Shown here: piece by piece, positions 26,212 to 35,526 of the stretch | Position numbering within the stretch: position 1 is the first letter of the stretch | Layout of the letters: every line of letters starts with the position of its first letter | From: Flavobacterium sp. 90 | Lineage (GTDB): Bacteria; Bacteroidota; Bacteroidia; Flavobacteriales; Flavobacteriaceae | Direction: 5' to 3' | Length of the DNA: 64,000 nucleotides | NCBI RefSeq assembly: GCF_004339525.1 | Contig: NZ_SMGE01000001.1 | Coordinates: 5,208,001 to 5,272,000, forward strand | Program-made: the position numbers and the translations under genes | The notes under the pieces: generated by a model | Seen by the model: the letters and a program-made list of their open reading frames with translations, nothing else | Told to the model about the DNA's origin: nothing | Database searches by the model: none

Positions 26212-27561
26212 ATGAAAAAATATTACCTAATTTTTATAGTTGTATTTGCTTCAGCTGTTTATTCACAACAAACAAATGAATTCAGATTTTTAAGGTATAA
26301 TGATGTTATCTGCATTGATAGTACAAATCAAAATTTTTATTACAAAATCAAACAAATATCGATATCTGAAAAGCCTAAGGCATTTCTTTTTTTTGGAGCT
26401 GAAAACAGGACTCAGTACCAATATTTTAAAAATGAAAATTGGGACGAAGCGACTAGAGATGATGATGGTTTTATACTTAACAGGGCACTTTTTTATGGTG
26501 ATTTAAAAATAGGGAGTTCATTTCGTTTATTTAGCCAATTACAAAGCAGTACTTCGATTAGTAGATTAGATCCTAATCCTTTAGAGGAAAATCCTTTAGA
26601 TCTGCATCAATTGTTTTTTGATGTAAGAGTAAGGAATTGTAGCCTTAGAATGGGAAGACAAGAATTATATTATGGATCTCAAAGATTGATTTCAGTTCGG
26701 GAAGGCCCCAACAGCAGGCAATCATTTGATGCTCTGAAAATAATTTATCAAAAAAACGATTTATCGGTAGATGCATTTTACAGTTATTATGTAAAAAACA
26801 GGTTTGGACATTTTAATGATAAGATTGACTCAAACACAAAACTTTTTGGATTGTATACAAGCATAAAAAGAATTAAATATTTAAACAATATAGAAGCCTA
26901 TTTTTTAAACTTTAAGAAATCAGAAAGCACATACAATACTTTTTCAGGACAAGAAAACAGAAACACAGTCGGTTCAAGAATTTGGGGGAATTATTCTAAT
27001 TGGAATTATGATATAGAAGGCGCCTATCAATTTGGGAATTTTGATACAAAAAGCATTAAAGCCTGGACATTTTCAATCAATAATTCTTTTACTTATTTGC
27101 TAAATAAAAGAATTCAGAAAATAGGTTTTAAAACCGAATATATATCAGGTGATAAAATTCAAAATGATGGTGCTATACAAACATTTAATCCTCTTTTTCC
27201 ACGAGGAGCATATTTTGGTTTAGCGGCTTTAATAGGACCTTCAAACTTGATTGACATGCATCCTTTTCTGGAATTTCAGTTAACACAAAAGTTAAATTTT
27301 TATGTCGATTATGATATGTTTTGGAGGGCTTCTAAGAACGATGCAATATATCAGCCAAATGGTACAGTATTATTCGAAAGTTCAAATGCGACTTCAAAAA
27401 AAATAGGAAATCAATTAGGAGCTTCATTTGAATATACTTTTAATAAATACCTGAATTTCACTTTGGAAGGCACATGGTTTAATAGTGGAAGTTTTATAAA
27501 GGATGTTAGTAATGGTAAAGACATTCTATTTACAGCCAGTACTTTGACTTTAATTTTATAA
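26212..27561 (+). CDS. Outer-membrane beta-barrel, alginate-export-like porin
   Basis: A 449-residue exported protein with a signal peptide ending near residue 19 (AVYSQQ). The rest has repeated amphipathic strands. The segment MGRQELYYGSQRLISVREGPNSRQSFDA (seen in pieces) is typical of the alginate_exp/AlgE-like barrel family found in Bacteroidota. It begins 17 bp after the SCO gene. It may let phenolic substrates or products cross the outer membrane; the name does not imply alginate. Confidence 0.82.
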   Translation: MKKYYLIFIVVFASAVYSQQTNEFRFLRYNDVICIDSTNQNFYYKIKQISISEKPKAFLFFGAENRTQYQYFKNENWDEATRDDDGFILNRALFYGDLKIGSSFRLFSQLQSSTSISRLDPNPLEENPLDLHQLFFDVRVRNCSLRMGRQELYYGSQRLISVREGPNSRQSFDALKIIYQKNDLSVDAFYSYYVKNRFGHFNDKIDSNTKLFGLYTSIKRIKYLNNIEAYFLNFKKSESTYNTFSGQENRNTVGSRIWGNYSNWNYDIEGAYQFGNFDTKSIKAWTFSINNSFTYLLNKRIQKIGFKTEYISGDKIQNDGAIQTFNPLFPRGAYFGLAALIGPSNLIDMHPFLEFQLTQKLNFYVDYDMFWRASKNDAIYQPNGTVLFESSNATSKKIGNQLGASFEYTFNKYLNFTLEGTWFNSGSFIKDVSNGKDILFTASTLTLIL

Positions 27562-27600
27562 ATAAATAATACAATTAATATAACTATAAATTTTTTAAAA

Positions 27601-28395
27601 ATGAAAAAATCAATTACAACAGCAGCAGTGATTTTAATGACTGCTTTCGGAACACAAATTCAGGCTAATACGGTTAGCCCAAGTACAATTGTTATAGTAC
27701 ATGGAGCATGGTCTTCAGCCAAGGATTTTAAGGATGTTGAAGCAGAACTTAAAAAGAGTGGCAATGAAGTAATAACAGTAAATTTGCCAGGGCATGGAGA
27801 CGACAAGACACCAGTTTCATCATTAACATTGCAAGGTTATGTAGATGTCGTTAAAAAAGCAATTGGAACAAGAAAAAACATTACTCTTGTAGGACATAGT
27901 TTTGGCGGTATGGTTGTTAGTGAAACTGCTGAGCAAATCCCAGGACAAATTAAAAAACTGATATACCTTTGTGCATATGTACCAAATAACGGAGAAAGCC
28001 TTTTTTCAATTTCGGCGGCAGATAAAGAAACTCATATCGGGCAATACATACAACCAGATGAAAAATCAGGTGTGGTAGGAATTGCTAAAGAAGGTATTTT
28101 AGACTTTTTTGCTGCTGATGCACCGAAAAAAACAGCTGACGGTTTAATTGCTAATTTTAAGCCAGAGCCAATGGGCCCGCTTGCAACTCCAGTTGCACTT
28201 ACACCTGCTAATTTTGGTAAAATAGATAAGGTATATATTTTTACTGAATATGATCATGCTATAGGGTTGACCTTGCAAAAAAGTATGGCAAAAACGGCTA
28301 ACATAACAAAAACGTATTCGCTACCTACAAGTCATACACCGTTTTTCTCGCAACCAGGAGTGGTGGCATCCATTTTAAGCCAGGAGGCAAAATAA
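27601..28395 (+). CDS. Exported alpha/beta hydrolase, EstC/salicylate-esterase-like
   Basis: A 264-residue serine hydrolase with a signal peptide (cleavage near QANT, residue 23). The oxyanion motif VHGAWSSAKDF is near 35. The nucleophile S100 lies in VGHSFGG, and a C-terminal His is in SHTPFFSQP. The cap-less short form resembles plant hydroxynitrile-lyase/methyl-salicylate esterase-type enzymes. It starts 39 bp after the barrel gene and ends the plus-strand cluster before a terminator. Its substrate is likely a small ester or amide. Confidence 0.9.
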   Translation: MKKSITTAAVILMTAFGTQIQANTVSPSTIVIVHGAWSSAKDFKDVEAELKKSGNEVITVNLPGHGDDKTPVSSLTLQGYVDVVKKAIGTRKNITLVGHSFGGMVVSETAEQIPGQIKKLIYLCAYVPNNGESLFSISAADKETHIGQYIQPDEKSGVVGIAKEGILDFFAADAPKKTADGLIANFKPEPMGPLATPVALTPANFGKIDKVYIFTEYDHAIGLTLQKSMAKTANITKTYSLPTSHTPFFSQPGVVASILSQEAK

Positions 28396-28443
28396 AATTA
28401 TTATAATGGAATAATATTATAGTAAGATCTTAAAGATTATTGC

Positions 28444-28492
28444 AGAAACTTCTGTTCGTCATATTTAATATGATTAACAGAAGTTTTCTTTT
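28444..28492 (+). terminator. Terminator closing the tyrosinase cluster
   Basis: AAACTTCTGTT (28446-28456) pairs with AACAGAAGTTT (28476-28486) and is followed by a T-rich run. Confidence 0.75.
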
Positions 28493-28599
28493 GTGTACTA
28501 TTTTAATCTACTGTTTTTCAATATGATTACGATATCCAATCTTAGATTTAGGTTTAAAACAAAATAAGCTTTACCAATATAAAGTGACAAAACTTTTCA

Positions 28600-28668
28600 A
28601 ATCTTAGTTTATTATAATTTTTAGTGAATTATTCACAGAAAAGCACGCTTTCATTAGGTGTAATTTTG
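28600..28668 (+). promoter_or_regulatory. Island regulatory element and promoter before the hydrolase at 28833
   Basis: AATCTTAGTTTATTATAATT then TTTAGTGAATTATTCACAGA. The -7 box TAATTTTG (28661-28668) lies exactly 53 bp after the core start at 28608. A 69-bp match to the element before the RidA gene (41490-41559) extends through the -7 box and a shared TTCAACAAGTAAA just after it. The 5' leader would be about 160 nt. Confidence 0.75.
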
Positions 28669-28832
28669 TTTCAACAAGTAAAGGAACTGGTTTTTAGTTT
28701 TTTATCAGACTTCAAATTCTATAATTAATAAGATGTGATTCTTAAACTTAAAGTGATGAAATAAACAATACTTTCTGGTTATTAAAAATCACAAAAAATA
28801 ATCGTTTTATAATCGCTAAAAAAAATAAAAGC

Positions 28833-29519
28833 ATGAAAACAATTAAAAATATAGTGCTTATGCATGGTGCATTTGCAGATGGTTCAGGATGGAGAGGTAT
28901 ATATAATATACTTAATAATAGCGGATATAATGTTACTGTAGTACATAATCCCTTAACATCACTAGAAGACGGTGTTCAGGCTGTAAATATAGCTTTAGAC
29001 AAACTAAATGAAAGCGCTGTTCTTGTAGGGCATTCATACGGTGGGGCTATAATTACAGAGGCTGGTAATCACCCAAATGTTGCGGCATTAGTTTATGTAG
29101 CAGCATTTCAGCCGGGAGACGATGAAACAGCATTACAATGGATACAAACTGCTCCGCCGGCACCTGAAAACGGAGTTTTGTCTCCGGACGAAAATGGTAT
29201 TATTTATTATGAAAAGGATAAATACCATATGGGAATATGCGCTGATCTAAGTGCAGAAGATGCCGATTTTATGTATGCTTCGCAAGGTGCCTTTTATGCT
29301 AAAGGATTTGTAACACCAATTAAAAATGCGGCTTGGAAATCAAAACCTGCATATGGCGTAATTGCAACCGAAGACAAGAGTATTCCGCCAGAAATCCAGG
29401 AAGCAATGTACAAACGTTCCAAAACAATTGCCACGTATGTTAAAGGAAGTCATGCGGTTTATATATCGCAGCCTGAATTAGTAGCAGATGTAATTATTTC
29501 AGCTTCAAGGATAGATTAA
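28833..29519 (+). CDS. Alpha/beta hydrolase, EstC-like
   Basis: A 228-residue cytosolic serine hydrolase with no signal peptide. The oxyanion segment MHGAFADGSGW is near residue 10, the nucleophile S68 lies in VGHSYGG, and the catalytic His is in GSHAVYISQPE near the end. It is related to the exported hydrolase at 27601 but lacks its signal peptide, so the two may act on the same kind of substrate on different sides of the membrane. It is the first gene behind the 28600 promoter; the amidohydrolase follows after 69 bp. Confidence 0.9.
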   Translation: MKTIKNIVLMHGAFADGSGWRGIYNILNNSGYNVTVVHNPLTSLEDGVQAVNIALDKLNESAVLVGHSYGGAIITEAGNHPNVAALVYVAAFQPGDDETALQWIQTAPPAPENGVLSPDENGIIYYEKDKYHMGICADLSAEDADFMYASQGAFYAKGFVTPIKNAAWKSKPAYGVIATEDKSIPPEIQEAMYKRSKTIATYVKGSHAVYISQPELVADVIISASRID

Positions 29520-29588
29520 TTACTTCTAAATAAAGTTCAAACAATTAAGATAGTATTCGCAATTAATAATATATAAAAAACAGTCACA

Positions 29589-31391
29589 ATGAGAAAATCT
29601 ATATTCTTAGTATTACTTATAATACTATTCATTTCTTGTCAAAAAGAAAAGAAAGAAATTGATGCTTCAACACCAGATTTAATTGTCACCAATGGCAAAA
29701 TAGCCATCATGGATAAAAACAACACGATTAGTGAAGCGATAGCAGTAAAAAAAGGGAAAGTCTTAGCATTTGGAACTAATGAAGAGATTCTAAAGCTAAA
29801 AGGGGAGCAAACAAAAGTTATCGATGCTAATGGGCGAACAATTGTTCCCGGATTGAATGATTCTCATTTGCATTTAACCAGAGGAGGACGTTTTTATAAT
29901 GCCGAATTAAGATGGGATGGTGTAACGTCCTTGAAAACAGCACTAAAAATGTTAAAAGAACAAGCCGCCAGAACTCCAAAAGGGCAATGGGTGCGAGTAG
30001 TAGGAGGTTGGAGTCCGTTTCAGTTTGAAGAAAAAAGATTTCCAACAACCGAGGAAATTAATGAAGCAACAGGAGATGTTCCAGCATTTGTATTATTTCT
30101 GTATAGCCGAGGCTGGATGAATAAAAGTGGCTTAAAAGTTCTTAAAATTGATGAAAATACTAAACCGCCAGAGGGAAGTTCATATGAAAAAGGTCCGGAT
30201 GGTAAATTGACTGGAGTTTTGTTGGCAGAACCAAATCCAACAATTCTTTATGCGGCAATAGGGGCATTGCCACCTATGAATGATGAGCAAATGCTAAATT
30301 CTACCAAACAATTTTACAGAGAATTGAATCGATATGGTATTACAAGCGGTATCGATGCCGGAGGTGGCGGACATGCGTTTCCTAAAGATTATGGTGCGAC
30401 AAAAGCACTTGCCAATCAGGGAGAAATGCCAATACGATTATCTTATTACTTATTTCCTCAAAATAAAGGAAAAGAGTTTGCAGAATTTCAAAATTGGATT
30501 GCAACAAATAAAGTAGGCAATAATGGAGAAATTCATTTGGATCATGGTTATGAATTAGAAGGAGGTGGAGAATTTCTTACGTGGAGTGCAGGTGATTTTG
30601 AAAACTTTTTGGCTCCACAACCTATGTTAGAAGACAGACCTTCGTGGAGAAGTGATATCAAAAAAGTGATTCGTTTGCATGTTGATAGTGGTTGGCCGTT
30701 TAGAATTCATGCAACCTATGGAGAAACGATTGCTAATTTGTTGGAAGTTCTTGAAGAAGTCAATAAAGAAACGAATGGAAAGTTAGCAAAACAAAGATGG
30801 TTGTTTGATCATGCAGAAACCGTTACGGAACAGCAACTAAAAAGAATTAAAGCGCTGAATGGAGGTATTGCGATTCAAGCCAGAATGGCGTATGCAGGAG
30901 AATATTTTGTTGAAAGATATGGAGCATCTAAAGCAAAATATGCACCGCCTTTAAAATTAATGATCAAAATGGGAATTCCTCTAGGGGCAGGCACCGACGG
31001 GACAAGAGTTGCCAGTTATAATCCGTGGTCTGCATTGTACTGGATGGTTTCCGGTAAAACGGTTGGAGGTTTACAACTAAGTGCTCCTGACAACTTACTT
31101 ACCCGCGAAGAAGCACTTTTATTATACACAAAAGGTAGTGCGTGGGTATCAAAAGAAGAAGCTGTAAAAGGTACTTTAGAAAAAGGAATGTTTGCCGATT
31201 TTATACTATTATCAGATGATTATTTCAGCGTACCAGAAAGTAAAATCAAAGATTTATCGGCTGTTTTAACAGTAGTAGGAGGTAATGTTGTCTTTGGTGA
31301 TAAAGAGTTTGCAAGGCTAAGTCCTGCAATAGAAAAAGCAATTCCAGATTGGTCACCGGTCAATTTTTATGGAGGATATCAAAAAAAATAA
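29589..31391 (+). CDS. Amidohydrolase lipoprotein, YtcJ/NfdA-like
   Basis: A 600-residue metal-dependent hydrolase of the amidohydrolase superfamily. The lipobox LFISC gives the lipidated Cys at residue 17. The typical opening LIVTNGKIAIMD, the PGLNDSHLHL metal motif, FRIHATYGE and the late GAGTDGTRVASYNPWSALYW are all visible. YtcJ-type enzymes hydrolyse cyclic or N-formyl amides; being a lipoprotein is unusual for the family, so it probably works on the periplasmic side. It follows the EstC-like gene on the same strand. Confidence 0.9.
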   Translation: MRKSIFLVLLIILFISCQKEKKEIDASTPDLIVTNGKIAIMDKNNTISEAIAVKKGKVLAFGTNEEILKLKGEQTKVIDANGRTIVPGLNDSHLHLTRGGRFYNAELRWDGVTSLKTALKMLKEQAARTPKGQWVRVVGGWSPFQFEEKRFPTTEEINEATGDVPAFVLFLYSRGWMNKSGLKVLKIDENTKPPEGSSYEKGPDGKLTGVLLAEPNPTILYAAIGALPPMNDEQMLNSTKQFYRELNRYGITSGIDAGGGGHAFPKDYGATKALANQGEMPIRLSYYLFPQNKGKEFAEFQNWIATNKVGNNGEIHLDHGYELEGGGEFLTWSAGDFENFLAPQPMLEDRPSWRSDIKKVIRLHVDSGWPFRIHATYGETIANLLEVLEEVNKETNGKLAKQRWLFDHAETVTEQQLKRIKALNGGIAIQARMAYAGEYFVERYGASKAKYAPPLKLMIKMGIPLGAGTDGTRVASYNPWSALYWMVSGKTVGGLQLSAPDNLLTREEALLLYTKGSAWVSKEEAVKGTLEKGMFADFILLSDDYFSVPESKIKDLSAVLTVVGGNVVFGDKEFARLSPAIEKAIPDWSPVNFYGGYQKK

Positions 31392-31415
31392 TTCCCAATA
31401 GGCTGATTAAAACAT

Positions 31416-31457
31416 TCAATCTGATATAATTTTTTGGTCAGGGAAATATTCTACAGA
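31416..31457 (+). promoter_or_regulatory. Possible partial copy of the island regulatory element
   Basis: AATCTGATATAATTTTTTGG followed by TCAGGGAAATATTCTACAGA resembles the elements at 28600 and 41490. No TAnnTTTG box lies 53 bp after the core, so it may be inactive or be used differently. Confidence 0.4.
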
Positions 31458-31486
31458 CAATTTATTAAAAACTAAAACAAATAAAA

Positions 31487-32458
31487 ATGAAGACAAAACT
31501 TATTATGTCAGTCTTAACGATTATGTTTTTAACAAGCTTTAAATCTTACGCAAAACCTTTTGTAGCGAAAAATACGATTTCAAAAATTGATATTTATAAA
31601 GCTGTTGAATACAAAACAATACTCGTTGATAGTTTGAAAATTTTTTACCGCGAAGCAGGGGAAACGTCAAAACCTACCATTATTTTATTGCATGGATTTC
31701 CGTCATCGTCGCATATGTACCGAAATCTCATTAATGAACTTGCTCATAATTATCATGTAATTGCTCCTGATTATCCTGGTTTTGGACAAAGTAGTGCTCC
31801 AACTCCTCAGCAGTATCAATACACCTTTGATAATTTATCCATTACAATAGAGCATTTTATTGATCAATTGAAAATCACGAAAACGAGTTTTTACATTCAG
31901 GATTACGGAGGACCCGTTGGTATGCGAATAGTAACAAGAAGACCTGAACTGATTCAATCACTTATAATTCAAAATTCAAATGCTTATGTTGAAGGATTAG
32001 GTGAAGTTCTAAAACCTTTAATAGCCTATGTTGAAAATCCAAATGCTGAAACTGAAAAAGCAGCACGTTTTTTTCTGACCCTTGATGCTACAAAATGGCA
32101 ATATCTAACAGGTGCTGGAGCTCCTGAAAAGATAGCACCGGATAGCTATAGTATTGATCAGTATTATTTAGACAGAAAAGGAAATGATGTTATACAGTTG
32201 GCGCTATTTCGTGATTATGGATCTAATATAGTACTGTATGAAAAATGGCACCAGTATTTTGCCAAATACAAGCCGCCTATGTTAGTTATTTGGGGCAAAA
32301 ACGATCAGTTTTTTACTGCTGCGGGAGCAAATGCCTATAAAAAAGACAACCCAAATGCTGAAATTCATTTATTAAACGGCGGTCATTTTGCATTAGAAGA
32401 ACACCACTTAAAAATCTCTAAACTGATTATAAACTTTTTGAGTAAAAAAGTTAAATAG
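31487..32458 (+). CDS. Exported alpha/beta hydrolase with Asp nucleophile
   Basis: A 323-residue enzyme of the haloalkane-dehalogenase/epoxide-hydrolase group. A signal peptide ends near residue 22 (FKSYAKP). The HGFPSSSHMYRNL oxyanion motif is followed by D139 in the nucleophile elbow YIQDYGGPVG, where esterases have Ser. WGKNDQFF supplies the acid region and GGHFALEEH the catalytic His. The sister proteins at 34579 and 42507 share the same sequence pattern. An ester or a carbon-halogen or epoxide bond could be the target. Confidence 0.9.
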   Translation: MKTKLIMSVLTIMFLTSFKSYAKPFVAKNTISKIDIYKAVEYKTILVDSLKIFYREAGETSKPTIILLHGFPSSSHMYRNLINELAHNYHVIAPDYPGFGQSSAPTPQQYQYTFDNLSITIEHFIDQLKITKTSFYIQDYGGPVGMRIVTRRPELIQSLIIQNSNAYVEGLGEVLKPLIAYVENPNAETEKAARFFLTLDATKWQYLTGAGAPEKIAPDSYSIDQYYLDRKGNDVIQLALFRDYGSNIVLYEKWHQYFAKYKPPMLVIWGKNDQFFTAAGANAYKKDNPNAEIHLLNGGHFALEEHHLKISKLIINFLSKKVK

Positions 32459-32567
32459 AAGAAAATCAGTAATAGATAATCAATTTAAAAATTGATCTAA
32501 AGTTTTAATTAAAAAGAAGTTATAAAAATCAAACAGTTAAAAAATTAACCATTAAATCTAAATCATT

Positions 32568-33257
32568 ATGAAAAATTTAATTTTAGCAGCAACAGTTGCA
32601 TTGTCTTCACTAAATGCCTTTGCACAAAAACCAAGTCCACAATTGTTAAACCCTAAAAATCATACTTTGATTTTAGTAGATCATGAAAGCCAAATGGCAT
32701 TTGCAGTGGGTAACATACCAGTTGATCAACTAAGAACTAATACTGCTCTGGTTGCAGGAGCATCTAAGATTTTTAAAGTGCCTACTGTTATTACAACGGT
32801 TGCCGAAGAGTCTTTTAGCGGACCGGTTTTTCCTGAAGTTCAGGAATTTTATCCTAAATCAAGCACTAAGTATTTTGACAGAACCTCCATGAATTTCTGG
32901 GAAGATGCTAATGCTTACAAAGAAGTAGTAAGTAAAGGAAATAAAACAATAGTAATGGGTGGTTTATGGACTTCTGTTTGTATTGTTGGACCTGCATTAT
33001 CAGCCATAAATGATGGATACACTGTTTATGTAATTACAGATGCAAGTGGAGATGTGACAGATGAAGCTCATAATCAAGCTGTGACGCGTATGGTTCAGGC
33101 CGGAGCAAGACCTATTACATCTATGCAATATTTATTAGAGTTGCAACGTGACTGGTCAAGATCAGAAACCTATACTGCCGTAACAGACTTAGTTCAAAAA
33201 TATGGTGGATCATATGGAATTGGTGTTCAATATGGCAGAGCAATGCTAAAACACTAA
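32568..33257 (+). CDS. Exported isochorismatase-like cysteine hydrolase
   Basis: A 229-residue protein of the isochorismatase/nicotinamidase superfamily with a signal peptide (cleavage near NAFAQ, residue 20), which is uncommon for this family. The catalytic triad is visible as Asp in LILVDHES, a Lys region near STKYF, and C138 in LWTSVCIVG. The substrate may be a small amide or N-carbamoyl compound. It lies 109 bp after the Asp-type hydrolase and 18 bp before a DoxX gene. Confidence 0.9.
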   Translation: MKNLILAATVALSSLNAFAQKPSPQLLNPKNHTLILVDHESQMAFAVGNIPVDQLRTNTALVAGASKIFKVPTVITTVAEESFSGPVFPEVQEFYPKSSTKYFDRTSMNFWEDANAYKEVVSKGNKTIVMGGLWTSVCIVGPALSAINDGYTVYVITDASGDVTDEAHNQAVTRMVQAGARPITSMQYLLELQRDWSRSETYTAVTDLVQKYGGSYGIGVQYGRAMLKH

Positions 33258-33275
33258 TAAAGAAAAATAGAAATA

Positions 33276-33704
33276 ATGATAAATATATATGCTCTATTCC
33301 GTTCAAATTTGGGAACCAAGTTGAATAACATTGTTTTACTTTTTTTTAGGATCGCCATTTCATGTGAACTGATTTATGCTCATGGGTTAAAAAAAATAGG
33401 TATTGGGACGGCACTAGCAGAAGTTGTCCCTAATCCTTTAGGACTTCCGGAAGCATTAAATCAAGCTTTTGCAACAACTGCAAATCTTGTCATGCCTATT
33501 TTTATTATATTCGGTTTAATGACACGTATTGCCACTTTACCTATTTTAGCGGTTACACTTACAGGTTATTTTGTACTGCATTTTAACGATCCTGCTCTAG
33601 TAAAAGATGTTCCCTTAATTTACAGTCTTTGTTTTTTATTAATTTGTTTTTTTGGTGCAGGTAGATATTCGTTAGATCATTATATCAGTATGAAAAAGGA
33701 ATAA
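33276..33704 (+). CDS. DoxX-family membrane protein
   Basis: A 142-residue protein with four predicted helices (for example VLLFFRIAISCELIYAHGLK and LVMPIFIIFGLMTRIATL). It is the second DoxX family member in the region. It starts 18 bp after the isochorismatase-like gene and ends before a strong terminator. Like the first copy it may relate to quinone or oxidative stress at the membrane. Confidence 0.87.
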   Translation: MINIYALFRSNLGTKLNNIVLLFFRIAISCELIYAHGLKKIGIGTALAEVVPNPLGLPEALNQAFATTANLVMPIFIIFGLMTRIATLPILAVTLTGYFVLHFNDPALVKDVPLIYSLCFLLICFFGAGRYSLDHYISMKKE

Positions 33705-33827
33705 AATTTTAGAGTTTTTAGGATCACGATTCCAATTTTTTAAGTAGTGATTATATTTTCTAATTAAAAATGAAAGGTTATGATGAGGCTGAAAAACTAA
33801 CAGTGTTAATAAATTAATTCGCTTTTT

Positions 33828-33861
33828 AAAATGGCAGCATTCTTTTGGATGCTGCCATTTT
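33828..33861 (+). terminator. Terminator after the second DoxX gene
   Basis: AAAATGGCAGCAT and ATGCTGCCATTTT pair around an 8-nt loop, with T-rich sequence after. Confidence 0.85.
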
Positions 33862-34011
33862 ATTTTAGACTATATCATACGGTTTAAAATTCTAAAAAAA
33901 AGCTCAAATTCAGATGATTTTTAGTAATCAAAATACCTTTTAAAAATCAGTTTTTCTGTATGATTCGACACCTTAATTCTTATTCATTTCCAGATTAAAG
34001 AAATGGTCTCC

Positions 34012-34083
34012 AAATATCTTTATTTATTATAATTTTTGGTAAGAATATAACAGAAATGCTATTGAATTCAAAGCCTAAGTTTG
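34012..34083 (+). promoter_or_regulatory. Island regulatory element and promoter before the NTF2-like gene
   Basis: AAATATCTTTATTTATTATA leads into ATTTTTGGTAAGAATATAAC. The -7 box TAAGTTTG (34076-34083) lies exactly 53 bp after the core start at 34023. It is nearly identical to the element at 42341-42411. Translation starts 30 bp after the -7 box. Confidence 0.75.
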
Positions 34084-34112
34084 TGGTATATAAATACTTA
34101 AAAATATAAATC

Positions 34113-34526
34113 ATGGTAAAGAGATACCCAATTCCGCCCTTTACATTGGAGACGGCAATTGAGAAAATTCAATTGGCAGAAGATTCCTGGAACAGTAAAG
34201 ATCCCTACAGAGTTTCGCAGGGATATACAGCTGACAGTGAATGGAGAAACCGTCATCTATTTATAAACGGCACCGAAGAAATTGTAACATTCTTAACAGG
34301 AAAATGGTCAAAAGAGCTTGACTATAAGCTTAAAAAAGAATATTGGGCACATACCGATAACCGAATAGCTGTTCGATTTGAATATGAATATCATAATGAA
34401 GAAGGGCAGTGGTTCAGGGCGTATGGAAATGAAAATTGGGAATTTAATGAAGATGGATTAATGCAAAGAAGGTTCGCTTGTATCAACGATCTGCCCATAA
34501 AAGAAAGTGACAGAAAATTTATTTAA
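34113..34526 (+). CDS. NTF2-like fold protein, DUF1348/SnoaL type
   Basis: A 137-residue protein of the DUF1348 nuclear-transport-factor-2-like family. The signature is [40 protein letters not shown] and [10 protein letters not shown]. The fold is a small cone that binds hydrophobic molecules; some members are enzymes, but no catalytic residues can be assigned here. It is the first gene behind the 34012 promoter, 52 bp before an Asp-nucleophile hydrolase. Confidence 0.85.
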   Translation: MVKRYPIPPFTLETAIEKIQLAEDSWNSKDPYRVSQGYTADSEWRNRHLFINGTEEIVTFLTGKWSKELDYKLKKEYWAHTDNRIAVRFEYEYHNEEGQWFRAYGNENWEFNEDGLMQRRFACINDLPIKESDRKFI

Positions 34527-34578
34527 TCAATTAAAATAGAGTTTAAAAAGTAAAAATTTAATTTAAAAACCCAGTATT

Positions 34579-35445
34579 ATGAAAACAAGTTACCACACAA
34601 GAAAAATTAATGGAGTAGAAATTTTTTACAGAGAAGCAGGTGATAAAAACAAACCAACGATAGTTTTGCTTCATGGATATCCAACATCATCTCATATGTT
34701 TCGAAATTTAATAAATGATCTATCAGATGATTTTCATTTAATCGCTCCAGATTATCCAGGATATGGCAGAAGTGAGCAGCCTCCAATTGCAGAGTTTGAT
34801 TATACATTTGAAAACATGTCGAATATTGTTAAAACTTTATTGGATGAATTGGATATAAAGAAATTCAGTCTTTATTTGATGGATTATGGAGCACCGATAG
34901 GTTTTAGAATTGCCAGTAGAAATCCGGATCAAATAGATACACTTATTATCCAGAATGGCTGTGCTTATGAGGAAGGGCTTGAAACTTTCTGGGATCCGTT
35001 TAAAGTATATTGGAAAGATATAAATAACCAGGAGGCTATAAACACATTAAGTACGTTCCACGCTCCTGATGGATTAAAATGGCAGTATACTCACGCTGTG
35101 CCAGATGTTTCTGTAATTTCACCAGACAATTGGGAGATTGATTTGAGACATTTAGAACGTCCGGAAAATGGAGATATTCAATTGGCGATGTTCTATGATT
35201 ATCAAACCAATGTGGTATTGTATCCTGAATGGCAGGAATATTTTAGAAAGTACCAGCCAGAAACCATCGTTGTTTATGGAAAAGACGATTATATTTTTCC
35301 AGGCGTAGGAGCAGAAGCTTTCAAAAAAGACCTGGAAAATTTAGAGTTCCATTTATTCAGCACGGGACATTTTGCGCTTGAAAGTTTTGGTGTTGAAATG
35401 GGCGGACTTATAAAAGATTTTCTTTTGAGAAAAACAGGAAAATAA
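34579..35445 (+). CDS. Alpha/beta hydrolase with Asp nucleophile
   Basis: A 288-residue cytosolic hydrolase of the haloalkane-dehalogenase/epoxide-hydrolase group. The oxyanion motif is HGYPTSSHMFRNL, the nucleophile D102 lies in LYLMDYGAPIG, and GHFALE holds the catalytic His. It has no signal peptide, unlike the otherwise similar protein at 31487. It is the last gene of a two-gene unit and is convergent with the TlpA-like gene. Confidence 0.9.
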   Translation: MKTSYHTRKINGVEIFYREAGDKNKPTIVLLHGYPTSSHMFRNLINDLSDDFHLIAPDYPGYGRSEQPPIAEFDYTFENMSNIVKTLLDELDIKKFSLYLMDYGAPIGFRIASRNPDQIDTLIIQNGCAYEEGLETFWDPFKVYWKDINNQEAINTLSTFHAPDGLKWQYTHAVPDVSVISPDNWEIDLRHLERPENGDIQLAMFYDYQTNVVLYPEWQEYFRKYQPETIVVYGKDDYIFPGVGAEAFKKDLENLEFHLFSTGHFALESFGVEMGGLIKDFLLRKTGK

Positions 35446-35454
35446 TTAAGTGAT

Positions 35455-35497
35455 AAAAAAAATGAAGGAGTATTTTTAACTACTCCTTCATTTTTTA
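35455..35497. terminator. Bidirectional terminator between convergent genes
   Basis: AATGAAGGAGTA (35461-35472) and TACTCCTTCATT (35481-35492) pair around 8 nt, with A- and T-runs on the two sides. Confidence 0.85.
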
Positions 35498-35526
35498 TAA
35501 TATCCATTTTAGGGTAAGTGAAATTT

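Noticed and set aside
26212..27561. True alginate exporter
   Set aside because: No alginate synthesis genes are present; the family match only shows a beta-barrel of that shape.
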